Positions 31,208 to 38,232 of a stretch of 43,071 nucleotides of DNA are shown piece after piece. This DNA is from Helicobacteraceae bacterium (GTDB lineage Bacteria; Campylobacterota; Campylobacteria; Campylobacterales; Sulfurimonadaceae). Both the position numbers and the translations under genes were made by a program. A model generated the notes under the pieces. The model was not told the origin of the DNA. It worked only from the letters and a program-made list of their open reading frames with translations, and ran no database searches. Where the stretch lies: positions 1 to 43,071 of the forward strand of contig JALSUN010000042.1 in the NCBI GenBank assembly GCA_027061425.1, given 5' to 3'. Every line of letters starts with the position of its first letter. Position 1 is the first letter of the stretch.

Positions 31208-32787
31208 TAATGGGTCCCTTTAGCACGTTTAATCAGTTTTTTGGCCAAAAATGGGGTGAAGACATAAGCGACAAAGAGAGAGACCGCTAAGGCTACAGGA
31301 ACGTTAAGGGGGATAGGTTTCATAAACTGTCCCATCATACCACCTACAAAGGCCATAGGTGCCATAGTTAAAATAATAGCGATAGTGGCTATGTTTGTGG
31401 AGGGACCAATTTCGTCAGTCGCTTCGATAATAATGCGGTCAAAATCTTGTTCAGCGGTCTCTTTAAGGTGCATACGACGGTGGATGTTCTCGATCACGAT
31501 AATAGCATCATCAACAATAAGACCCAGACTCAGTAAAAAAGCAAAGAGAGTAATACGGTTGATGGTTTGGTCAGTCATATAAGCGATAAAAAGCGTGGTC
31601 GCTAAGATCATAGGCACGGCAATGGAGACCACAAGAGACTCTCTCCATCCTAAAAATGGGATAAGGATCAGTCCAATAATCCCGATGGTGATGACGAGGT
31701 GATGGATGAGCTCATTAACCGCTTCATCCGCACGTTCACCATAATTACGGGTAATGATATAACCGATGCCTGCCTCGTCTAACATGGTACGCTTCTCTTT
31801 GAGAAGTTCTACGACATTTTCAGTAATATGGACGGCATTGGTACCTTTGAGTTTAGAAACGGTAAGTGTGACTTGCTCAATGGTGTTGTCAAAGGTCTCA
31901 TTGTTCTCACGCATAGCCAACTCAGAGGCTTGGTAATGTTGCATGTCCCAACTAAACTCTACGTCAGCTACATCTTTAAGATAGATGGCAGAACCCATGT
32001 ACTGTGCGACGATAAGATTTCTAATATCATCAACAGTCTCTATAGAGTTTTGAACACCAAAGACAATCAGGGTATTTTTGGCTGAGGGGGTTTGTATATT
32101 AGGAGCATTGTTAGCAATAGCTTTAACAGCATTGGCGATTTGGCCTAGAGAGAGGTGGTAGCCTGAGAGTTTGTCCAGATCAACGTTAATGTTAAATTGA
32201 GGATGGTGGATACCTTTTAGTGTACTTTTAGAGACATTTTCTATAGCGTTGATCTCTTGTTGTACCTCTCTGACCACGCGATACTGCTCTACAGTGCTTG
32301 GTCTTCGGTGCTCCTTTTGGTAAAAGGCGACGGTGGCAACAGGAATATCGATGTCGATGTCAAAAGGTTTGATGAGTGGTGCCTGGACGCCGACAGGAAG
32401 TTTGTCCATGTTCTGCATCACCTTGTCATAGAGCTTAAGGTTACTAGACTCTCTGTCCTCACCGATAAAGTACTGCACATTGATCATACCGACGTTGTTC
32501 ATAGCCGTACCATAAACATGCTCAACACCTTTGATCTCACGGATACGGCGCTCAAGAGGTTTGATGACGACATTAGTAATGGCCTCAGGAGAGGCACCCG
32601 GGATGACAACCATGATAGAACCGCCACTTACAGCGATCTGTGGATCTTCTTCACGAGGGGCGATGTTGAGGGTGATGTAGCCTAGCAGTAAAACTGAGAC
32701 AAGGAGTACCATAGTCAGTGGGTTGTTAAGAAACATCTTGGCCATAATGCCCGCAATGTTTTTACTTTTGTACTCCTCATTTTTCAT
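31207..32787 (-). CDS. RND efflux permease, N-terminal half (split gene)
   Basis: 526 residues matching helices 1-6 and the first porter domain of RND permeases. Helix 1 (PLTMVLLVSVLLLGYITLNI) is followed by PREEDPQIAVSGGSIMVVIP and GASPEAITNVVIKPLERRIR, typical of the hydrophobe/amphiphile group. Helix 4 contains SLGLIVDDAIIVIENIHRRM with the two Asp of the proton relay intact. The protein stops right after helix 6 (FVAYVFTPFLAKKLIKRAKG), at the natural cytoplasmic linker, and the second half follows with a TAATG junction. The usual protein is one chain of ~1000-1050 residues. No TolC-type outer channel gene is adjacent. Confidence 0.9.
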   Translation of the reverse strand: MKNEEYKSKNIAGIMAKMFLNNPLTMVLLVSVLLLGYITLNIAPREEDPQIAVSGGSIMVVIPGASPEAITNVVIKPLERRIREIKGVEHVYGTAMNNVGMINVQYFIGEDRESSNLKLYDKVMQNMDKLPVGVQAPLIKPFDIDIDIPVATVAFYQKEHRRPSTVEQYRVVREVQQEINAIENVSKSTLKGIHHPQFNINVDLDKLSGYHLSLGQIANAVKAIANNAPNIQTPSAKNTLIVFGVQNSIETVDDIRNLIVAQYMGSAIYLKDVADVEFSWDMQHYQASELAMRENNETFDNTIEQVTLTVSKLKGTNAVHITENVVELLKEKRTMLDEAGIGYIITRNYGERADEAVNELIHHLVITIGIIGLILIPFLGWRESLVVSIAVPMILATTLFIAYMTDQTINRITLFAFLLSLGLIVDDAIIVIENIHRRMHLKETAEQDFDRIIIEATDEIGPSTNIATIAIILTMAPMAFVGGMMGQFMKPIPLNVPVALAVSLFVAYVFTPFLAKKLIKRAKGTH

Positions 32788-32793
32788 AATGAT

Positions 32794-33606
32794 CTATCTT
32801 CCTGCAACACGTGTTTTATCAACATTGATTAAGATCTTGGCATACATACCTGGAAAGATCTTATCGCTTGTCTTTTTAAAGTTGACAATAATCTTAAAGG
32901 TGTGGGCCATAGGGTTGGCACTTGGAACAATAGACTTGATGATACCTTGCGTTTTGTAGTTAAGAGAAGGGATCGTGACATTGACCTTTTGAAATTTTTC
33001 AACATATTTCAGGTCAGATTCGGCCACTTGACCTTCTATTTGGAGGTGGTCTAAGTCTACAAGAATCATGGTGAGCATACCCGGTGCGATAAGATCACCT
33101 ACCCGTATGCTTTTTTCAACAATAATACCTGCATTTGGGGCTTTGACTTCAAGATAACCGGTAATGGTTGAGATCTGCTTGGCCTTCTCAGCAGCATTTT
33201 TAACCAAGACCTGGGCAGAGGCGAGGCCTGCTTCTACATTGTCAGCAGTTATGTCCAAGTTCTGAAAGTCGGCACTGTTGACCAGTCCTTTTCTCTTTAA
33301 AAGTCCACGTTGACGATCAAGAGAGCGTTTACGTGTTCTGTAGATATCAACGATGGCTAGGGCCTGTTCTAATGCAAGGTCTGCTTGATTTTTTAAGATG
33401 TCAAATTCGGCAGACTCCAACTCAAATAGGGTGTCCTCACGTTCGACACGATCGCCAACATCATAATAGATGTGTTTGACATAACCCATATAGCGCGCAC
33501 CGATCATCTTCTGGTTGTAAGAGACAACGGTACCTGTCAGTTTAAGTTCAAGCGCAGAAAGATCAACACCAAGCAGTATCATAAGAAGTAAGAAAATTTG
33601 TTTCAA
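32794..33606 (-). CDS. RND periplasmic adaptor (membrane-fusion protein), short form
   Basis: 270 residues. Leader MKQIFLLLMILLGVDLSA. Lipoyl-like half motifs flank a helical hairpin: MIGARYMGYVKHIYYDVGDR and VKAPNAGIIVEKSIRVGDLI are the two halves, with a coiled hairpin between (~70-150). The beta-barrel part follows (LQIEGQVAESDLKYVEKFQK) and a shortened membrane-proximal end. It is shorter than AcrA-type adaptors (~370-400 residues), having a short hairpin. The start codon appears to be TTG at 33606 with AAGG about 10 bases upstream; no in-frame ATG is near. Six bases separate it from the permease gene. Confidence 0.88.
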   Translation of the reverse strand: MKQIFLLLMILLGVDLSALELKLTGTVVSYNQKMIGARYMGYVKHIYYDVGDRVEREDTLFELESAEFDILKNQADLALEQALAIVDIYRTRKRSLDRQRGLLKRKGLVNSADFQNLDITADNVEAGLASAQVLVKNAAEKAKQISTITGYLEVKAPNAGIIVEKSIRVGDLIAPGMLTMILVDLDHLQIEGQVAESDLKYVEKFQKVNVTIPSLNYKTQGIIKSIVPSANPMAHTFKIIVNFKKTSDKIFPGMYAKILINVDKTRVAGR

Positions 33607-33667
33607 TGCATTATTACCTTAAGTGCACCAGAACTTGGTCTGGTTTTATATGACGCTATTTTTGTGG

Positions 33668-34075
33668 TTACCATGTACGAAGTTGTGAATGACACTCCAT
33701 GCACTGTTTCATGATCTTAGTATAGGCTTGTATAGCTTGGGGCATGTCACCTGCTTTAAAACGCTCCAAGATGATCTTAGCTTTTTGATCTATCTTTTTA
33801 GTGATCTTGTTAGAGAAGACTACCTTTTGATTCATATAGCGTGTCATTGGGTCTTTCTCTTCAGTCTCTTCAAGAGGTGGTTGTACCCGACGAATAGCAT
33901 CTGAAAGCTTGAGTGCGCCATCTTGAACAATTTCGTTATTGTTGTAAAAGAAACCTGTCTGGATTTGAGACATTGATTCTGCCATGATCTGCATATCTTT
34001 AATACGGTCGGCTTTAGTGTAGGCCTCTGCAAAAAGTGCAGAACTAAGAAGTAAGAGAAGTAGTGCTTTTTTCAT
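33668..34075 (-). CDS. periplasmic c'-type cytochrome
   Basis: 135 residues. Signal peptide MKKALLLLLLSSALFAEA. The remainder is a four-helix-like protein with a single heme site close to the C-terminus, KQCMECHSQLRTW (CxxCH), the layout of cytochrome c' and related class II cytochromes. Class II cytochromes bind NO or act as electron carriers. It leads the adaptor/permease operon: 61 bases to the adaptor gene in the same direction. AAGGA precedes the ATG by seven bases. The association of a cytochrome with an efflux pump is unusual; a sensor or redox-linked role is inference. Confidence 0.83.
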   Translation of the reverse strand: MKKALLLLLLSSALFAEAYTKADRIKDMQIMAESMSQIQTGFFYNNNEIVQDGALKLSDAIRRVQPPLEETEEKDPMTRYMNQKVVFSNKITKKIDQKAKIILERFKAGDMPQAIQAYTKIMKQCMECHSQLRTW

Positions 34076-34101
34076 TTTAATCCTTTATAACAAAGACCTT
34101 T

Positions 34102-34114
34102 CCCTAAATTAGGG
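34102..34114. promoter_or_regulatory. palindrome 1, candidate operator
   Basis: CCCTAAATTAGGG is a perfect dyad with 6-base arms around one central base. It lies 27 bases upstream of the cytochrome start and 17-29 bases after the transcript start predicted from the reversed TATAAT at 34143-34138, where a repressor would block elongation. Confidence 0.42.
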
Positions 34115-34137
34115 TATTTCAGGCACTTGTTGAAAAT

Positions 34138-34143
34138 ATTATA
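34138..34143 (-). promoter_or_regulatory. candidate -10 box for the cytochrome/efflux operon
   Basis: Reads TATAAT on the minus strand, about 62 bases before the cytochrome start. There is no convincing -35. Confidence 0.38.
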
Positions 34144-34242
34144 GCCTAGAAACTTTGAAGTGAGTAACATTTGCCTAAATTTTAAATTTAACATTATTAG
34201 TGTGTAAAAAACATATAAAATTTTCAGATATATGCTTTAGAG

Positions 34243-34256
34243 CCCTATAAATAGGG
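34243..34256. promoter_or_regulatory. palindrome 2, candidate operator
   Basis: CCCTATAAATAGGG is a perfect dyad with 6-base arms and two central bases. It shares CCCTA...TAGGG with palindrome 1, 141 bases away (start to start). The two are probably sites for the same regulator, but the spacing differs by one base, so affinity or binding mode may differ. Confidence 0.42.
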
Positions 34257-34372
34257 AAATAAAAATATACTACTTGAAATATGGAGTAAAGTGTATTACT
34301 TTTTATTATAAGAGCTCTACTTTCGTGAGGGTGGGAAGTATAAGGAGTTTTAATGTGTGTTTCGTTTTGAAA

Positions 34373-34378
34373 TATAAT
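34373..34378 (+). promoter_or_regulatory. candidate -10 box for the repeat-protein gene
   Basis: A perfect TATAAT 82 bases before ATG 34461. The -35 region is poor (TTAATG). AAGGATC follows as the ribosome site just before the start. Confidence 0.4.
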
Positions 34379-34460
34379 CTACTCTAATATGGGAATTTAA
34401 GACACACTTTAGGGTTTGAGGGCTATAGTTTTCCCAGAAACAATTAAAAAAAGGATCAAA

Positions 34461-35480
34461 ATGAGAAAAGTAATTGTAGCAAGCGCTCTAGCATTTAGTG
34501 CATTAACAACAACAGTATACGCAGGTGACTTTAGTTTTGGCGACATGTTTAAAGACATGAAAGACGCAACAACAACAATGAGTCATGATGCACGTGACAC
34601 AGCTGACTCAATGAAAGATGGTGGTGTAGAGGTCTCTAAAAGTGGAGAACGTACAGTGACCAGTGTCAGTCATGATGCCCGTGATTCAGCAGTTAAGGCA
34701 TCTGATGATCTTAAAACAAGTGAAATTGCAACAGTGAAAAGTGGTGAAGTGACTTCTACGAGTGTGAGTCGTGATGTTCGTGACTCTACTGTAGAACTAG
34801 CTGAAGATACAAAAGACACGGCAACTAACACGTCACGTGACATGAAAGACAGTTCAACGATGGCAACGAAGGACTTTAAAGATTCTACAGTTCAAGTGTC
34901 TCATGACATGAGTGATTCTACTAAAACTGTTTCTGGAGACCTTAAAAGTTCAACTGAGACCACGTCAAACAACTTGAATGACTCTACAAAGACAACATCT
35001 AACAATCTTAATGATTCTACTAAGACCACGTCAAATAACTTGAATGACTCTACAAAGACGACTTCAAACAATTTGAATGATTCTACGAAGACACTTTCTA
35101 ACAACTTAGATGATTCTACTAAGACGATCTCTAACGATGCGAGAACCTCTTCAACAACAGCGTCAAATGACATGAGAGACTCTACTGACAGTATCTCTGA
35201 CAATGCAAATGACTCTACGAAGACTGTCTCTAACGATGCAAGAACTTCTAGTGTTGCTGCCTCAAACGACGCGCGTAAATCTAGTGTTTCTGCTTCTAAC
35301 GACGCACGTAAGTCAAGTGTTTCAGCAACTAACGATGCCCGTCACTCTACTGACAGCATCTCTGACAACGCTGGTTCATCTACACGTTCAGTAGCAGATA
35401 ACGCAGGAAGTGCAACACGTACACTTTCTGAGTCTGATTATGCTGAGTATGAAAAATGGAAAGCTTCTCAGAAGAAGTAA
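34461..35480 (+). CDS. exported protein made of ~25 eleven-residue repeats
   Basis: 339 residues. Signal peptide MRKVIVASALAFSALTTTVYA. From about residue 30 to the last 17 residues nearly all the chain is an 11-residue repeat with consensus S-N-[DN]-[ALM]-[RNK]-D-S-[TS]-x-[ST]-[VAIT]; examples are SNNLNDSTKTT (three in a row, then one ending TL), SNDARKSSVSA and SHDMSDSTKTV. Twenty units run without a break before the C-terminal YAEYEKWKASQKK. Hydrophobic residues fall at positions 4 and 11, so the protein should form a right-handed (hendecad) coiled coil or an LEA/apolipoprotein-like amphipathic helix. No enzyme motif is present. I chose ATG 34461 (AAGGA six bases before) over a GTG/ATG at 34416. 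Function unknown. Confidence 0.85.
   Translation: MRKVIVASALAFSALTTTVYAGDFSFGDMFKDMKDATTTMSHDARDTADSMKDGGVEVSKSGERTVTSVSHDARDSAVKASDDLKTSEIATVKSGEVTSTSVSRDVRDSTVELAEDTKDTATNTSRDMKDSSTMATKDFKDSTVQVSHDMSDSTKTVSGDLKSSTETTSNNLNDSTKTTSNNLNDSTKTTSNNLNDSTKTTSNNLNDSTKTLSNNLDDSTKTISNDARTSSTTASNDMRDSTDSISDNANDSTKTVSNDARTSSVAASNDARKSSVSASNDARKSSVSATNDARHSTDSISDNAGSSTRSVADNAGSATRTLSESDYAEYEKWKASQKK
34961..35128 (+). repeat. 33-bp coding tandem repeats
   Basis: Five consecutive 33-bp units encode near-identical SNNL[ND]DSTKTx peptides. The DNA copies differ mainly at third codon positions (for example AACTTGAATGACTCTACA versus AATCTTAATGATTCTACT), so the peptide is under selection while the DNA is not recently homogenised. 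Confidence 0.8.
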
Positions 35481-35488
35481 TCTCTTTA

Positions 35489-35517
35489 ATCTATAAGAGG
35501 TTCTGCCTCTTATAGAT
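35489..35517 (+). terminator. rho-independent-like terminator after the repeat-protein gene
   Basis: ATCTATAAGAGG (35489-35500) and CCTCTTATAGAT (35506-35517) make a perfect 12-bp stem with a TTCTG loop, starting eight bases after the stop codon. The tail CTTTAATTTG is a short, interrupted T-tract. It could also work from the other side. Confidence 0.6.
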
Positions 35518-35588
35518 CTTTAATTTGTTATCGTTTATTCATAAAATATATTTGTATATTTTATCTTTGAATGTATATAGGAATCAAG

Positions 35589-36662
35589 ATGAAAAAAAAC
35601 TATCAAACCCTGGCGATGAGCCTTCTTATCTCTTTGAGCGCTTCACAACTGTTAGCAGAAGACAATGTCTTGGATATTACCTTGGTAAAAGCACCACAAG
35701 CACCAGAGGTCAAAGCTAAAGTACCTCAGGTCAACTTGATCGTTGAAGGTGAGAGTGTCACTAAAAAGCCAGTGATTTCGCAAGAGAAAAAGGTAGAGAC
35801 AAAAAATGAAGAGAATGCTACTTATAACATTTTAGAAGGCAAACGTTATCCGCCAAACTATTTTAAAAAAGAGGCTAAAGAAAGTGTTAAAAAAGCCGGG
35901 GTAGGCGAGGTCGAAAATGACCGTGTTGCCGCCTACTTACAAGCACCATTGCTCTCTATGGATGATGTTAAATCCAAATTAAGTGCTGCTGGATTTACTG
36001 TGTTGGCCTCTTACAAAGTGGACAAAAAAGGAAAAGTCACCTCTTTGGTCTTTACTGATGAAAATCTGACACAAAAGGCCTCTAAAAGCACAAGAGGATT
36101 TGCAGGAAACTTGCGTCTTTTAGTAGATGAGAAAAACCAGCAGATCAGTATCTCTAACCCTATCTATGTTCAAAAAGCATTTATGCAAGATGATTATGAT
36201 GATGCTTTTGCTAAAAAGAATCTAGAGCGTCTGCTCGCACAGTTTGAGGGTCTCAAAAACTCTAAAGATGTAGTAAAGTTCATCCGTCTGCCACGTTATA
36301 AGTTTATGAATGGTATGCCTGTTTATGAAGATATGAAAGTGGTGTCAGAGGGAAGTAATAAAGCGCTTCTTGAAAAAGCAAGAAAGTCTAAAAAAGTGGT
36401 TTTTGAACAAAAACTCTCTAATGGTGCAACATTGATTGGTGTTAAACTCTCCAAGCGCACCAGTAAGTTTGTTAAAAAGATAGGCTACCAAAATGCAGAG
36501 CTCCTGCCTTATCCTGTACTGATAGAAGATGGCAAGGCTAAGATCTTGGCACCTAAGTACTATATCGCTGTAATGTATCCTCTACTCTCAATGTCAGAGT
36601 TTATGACCATAGCGACAGTTCCTGGCGCTATCTCAAAAGATTGTGACAAGATCTTCCGCTAA
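35589..36662 (+). CDS. exported protein, possibly DUF302-like
   Basis: 357 residues. Signal peptide MKKNYQTLAMSLLISLSASQLLA, then a low-complexity Val/Lys/Glu linker to about residue 95. The main part has the feel of the DUF302 (TT1751-like) fold: MDDVKSKLSAAGFTVLASYK, GFAGNLRLLVDEKNQQISIS, and later NGATLIGVKLSKRTSKFVKK, LLPYPVLIEDGKAKILAPKY and YPLLSMSEFMTIATVPGAIS. This assignment is by pattern only and is uncertain. AGGA precedes ATG 35589; an in-frame ATG at 35571 has no good site. It ends one base from the convergent small-heat-shock-like gene. Confidence 0.7.
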   Translation: MKKNYQTLAMSLLISLSASQLLAEDNVLDITLVKAPQAPEVKAKVPQVNLIVEGESVTKKPVISQEKKVETKNEENATYNILEGKRYPPNYFKKEAKESVKKAGVGEVENDRVAAYLQAPLLSMDDVKSKLSAAGFTVLASYKVDKKGKVTSLVFTDENLTQKASKSTRGFAGNLRLLVDEKNQQISISNPIYVQKAFMQDDYDDAFAKKNLERLLAQFEGLKNSKDVVKFIRLPRYKFMNGMPVYEDMKVVSEGSNKALLEKARKSKKVVFEQKLSNGATLIGVKLSKRTSKFVKKIGYQNAELLPYPVLIEDGKAKILAPKYYIAVMYPLLSMSEFMTIATVPGAISKDCDKIFR

Positions 36663-36663
36663 A

Positions 36664-37137
36664 TCACTTCTTTTTAGGCATGGTGATAACAAAGTAGTCA
36701 CCATCTACACTGTGTGAAATCTTCTCCTCATCTACATTTTTAGGCACTGGATAGGACTGATAAAAATATTGGGAACTTGAGAAATAACCATTTTTATCTT
36801 TTTGTTCAGTTTTCATCTGCATCTCAACTGTAACCTGATGATCTTTAATGGTAAAGTTAAGGTTTTTAGCCTCTGCACCATTAAGCTTAATACGGTTAAT
36901 ATAGGCTGCCTCAGTCTCTTCAAAAAGAGGTTTTAGCTCATAAAGTTTGGGATGTTTCTTCTTTTCAGCCTCAAGAAAGGTATTGCGCTTCTCAAGAGTA
37001 GTGAGGGCTGTTTTATACTCTTTGATCAGGGCTTTGTTATGAACAAGCTCAGCATTGAGGTTTGGGATAATAGCTGCAGATGCAGTCAACTCCAAAGCGG
37101 TAACGGTTAAAAGTGTTGTCATTAGATTTTTTATCAT
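36664..37137 (-). CDS. exported small heat-shock (alpha-crystallin)-like protein
   Basis: 157 residues. Signal peptide MIKNLMTTLLTVTALELTASA, a helical region with heptad-like spacing (~25-75), then an alpha-crystallin-like C-terminal half: AKNLNFTIKDHQVTVEMQMK, and SYPVPKNVDEEKISHSVDGD followed by YFVITMPKKK, which matches the FxLPxxVDxDKIxAxxxxGVLxIxxPK strand order of Hsp20 proteins. Ordinary Hsp20 is cytoplasmic, so an exported one would be a periplasmic holdase. ATG 37137 is chosen because AAGGAG lies six bases upstream; 37182 is in frame but would bury the leader. Confidence 0.75.
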   Translation of the reverse strand: MIKNLMTTLLTVTALELTASAAIIPNLNAELVHNKALIKEYKTALTTLEKRNTFLEAEKKKHPKLYELKPLFEETEAAYINRIKLNGAEAKNLNFTIKDHQVTVEMQMKTEQKDKNGYFSSSQYFYQSYPVPKNVDEEKISHSVDGDYFVITMPKKK

Positions 37138-37362
37138 GAAATACTCCTTAATTTGTATTTTAAATAAGTGCTTATAAGCCAATCACTGTGAAGCGAAAGG
37201 CTTTTACATCTAAAAAGATTCATCAGTGAGAGATTATAGTAATGACTCAAAGAGAATCATAATCAAGTAAGAAGGAAAGAGCCCTATGGCTTATTTCCAT
37301 AAAGAAATTGTAAAAAAAGTTGGTAAATGTTTTGTAAATAGAGGGTGTACCTCTAGAAGATT

Positions 37363-38232
37363 TTAACGTAGTGAGAGTTCAGGGAAGTAGGTGTATACCA
37401 TTGTGGCACTCTCTGTTGAGAGTTTCTTAAAGAACTTTTCGAACTTGTCCTCACGGTTCCACACGGGTTTCTCAACTTTAGTGAGTGTTTCTAGCCGTTT
37501 TTTAGCGTCATATAAAACGCCAACAGAATCAACAAGTCCTACTCTAATGGCCTGCTTGGCTGTAAAGATGTGAGCATCAGCAAATCGGCTTGCCTTGTGC
37601 TCATCAAGACCTCTTGCCGTTGCTACATCATGAACAAACATCTTATAGGTACCTTGAATAACCTTGTTGAGTTCTCTTTTTTCTACAGCACTCCAAGCTC
37701 TGTCTGTTGTTCCGACCTGTTTGTATTTTCCTGCTTGAATGATCTGTGATTTGATACCTATCTTACTCATGAGTTCGCTTAAGTTGGCACCATGCATGAT
37801 AACACCTATGGATCCGACCATGGAACCAGGATTTGCGATGATTTCATCAGCATAACAAGAGGCATAATAAGAGCCACTGGCCAGTGTACCTGCTGCGTAG
37901 ACGATAACAGGTTTGACCTCTCTGAGACGTTTTACAGCCTCCATGACCTCTATCGAAGGAGGTACAGTGCCACCGGGAGAATCAACTGTCAACATGACCC
38001 CTTTTATCTTCTCATTGAGCATCGCTTTATCAAGTTGCTGTACAACTTCAGTGGTATCGAAAATGGGACCTACAAGTTTGATCTCCTGGAGGTTGTTTGG
38101 TGTGGCTTTGTCTTCCGCTTCAGGACCAAAAATGAGTACAAGAAGTAGTAAAAAGAGCATGGATTTAAAATATTTCTGTATAAAACCTAGTGTTGCTGTG
38201 ATGGGTATAAAAAGTGTTTTCAGACCTTCCAT
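37363..38232 (-). CDS. sppA: signal peptide peptidase SppA
   Basis: 289 residues. A membrane-anchored protease (one helix, ~22-36) that degrades cleaved signal peptides in the periplasm. The S49 family core is clear: VMLTVDSPGGTVPPSIEVME, PVIVYAAGTLASGSYYASCY with catalytic Ser119, GSMVGSIGVIMHGANLSELM, and IIQAGKYKQVGTTDRAWSAV with the partner Lys (169 or 171). At 289 residues it is the short, single-domain type. It starts directly after the mqnF stop on the minus strand; GAGG in the mqnF end serves as ribosome site. Conserved neighbour order as in Campylobacter. Confidence 0.93.
   Translation of the reverse strand: MEGLKTLFIPITATLGFIQKYFKSMLFLLLLVLIFGPEAEDKATPNNLQEIKLVGPIFDTTEVVQQLDKAMLNEKIKGVMLTVDSPGGTVPPSIEVMEAVKRLREVKPVIVYAAGTLASGSYYASCYADEIIANPGSMVGSIGVIMHGANLSELMSKIGIKSQIIQAGKYKQVGTTDRAWSAVEKRELNKVIQGTYKMFVHDVATARGLDEHKASRFADAHIFTAKQAIRVGLVDSVGVLYDAKKRLETLTKVEKPVWNREDKFEKFFKKLSTESATMVYTYFPELSLR

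Larger units (their letters stand above)
34076..34460. other. 385-base divergent intergenic region with paired palindromes
   Basis: No gene. It separates the minus-strand cytochrome/efflux operon from the plus-strand repeat protein. It contains a -10 box for each side (34138-34143 reversed, 34373-34378 forward) and two related palindromes (34102-34114, 34243-34256). The rest is strongly AT-rich. A 5-codon frame behind a good ribosome site (34353-34370) is present but lies upstream of the forward -10 box and is not supported as a gene. Confidence 0.5.

Noticed and set aside
34353..34370. Five-codon frame (MCVSF) behind an AAGGAG site
   Set aside because: It lies upstream of the better -10 box for the repeat-protein gene and is too short to judge; probably chance.
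34961..35128. Direct repeats that might suggest a CRISPR array
   Set aside because: The units are contiguous, coding, and differ at third codon positions; there are no unique spacers.
34901..35203. 100-codon antisense frame across the repeat protein
   Set aside because: It is a by-product of the 33-bp periodic sequence, which keeps the opposite strand free of stops; no start signal.
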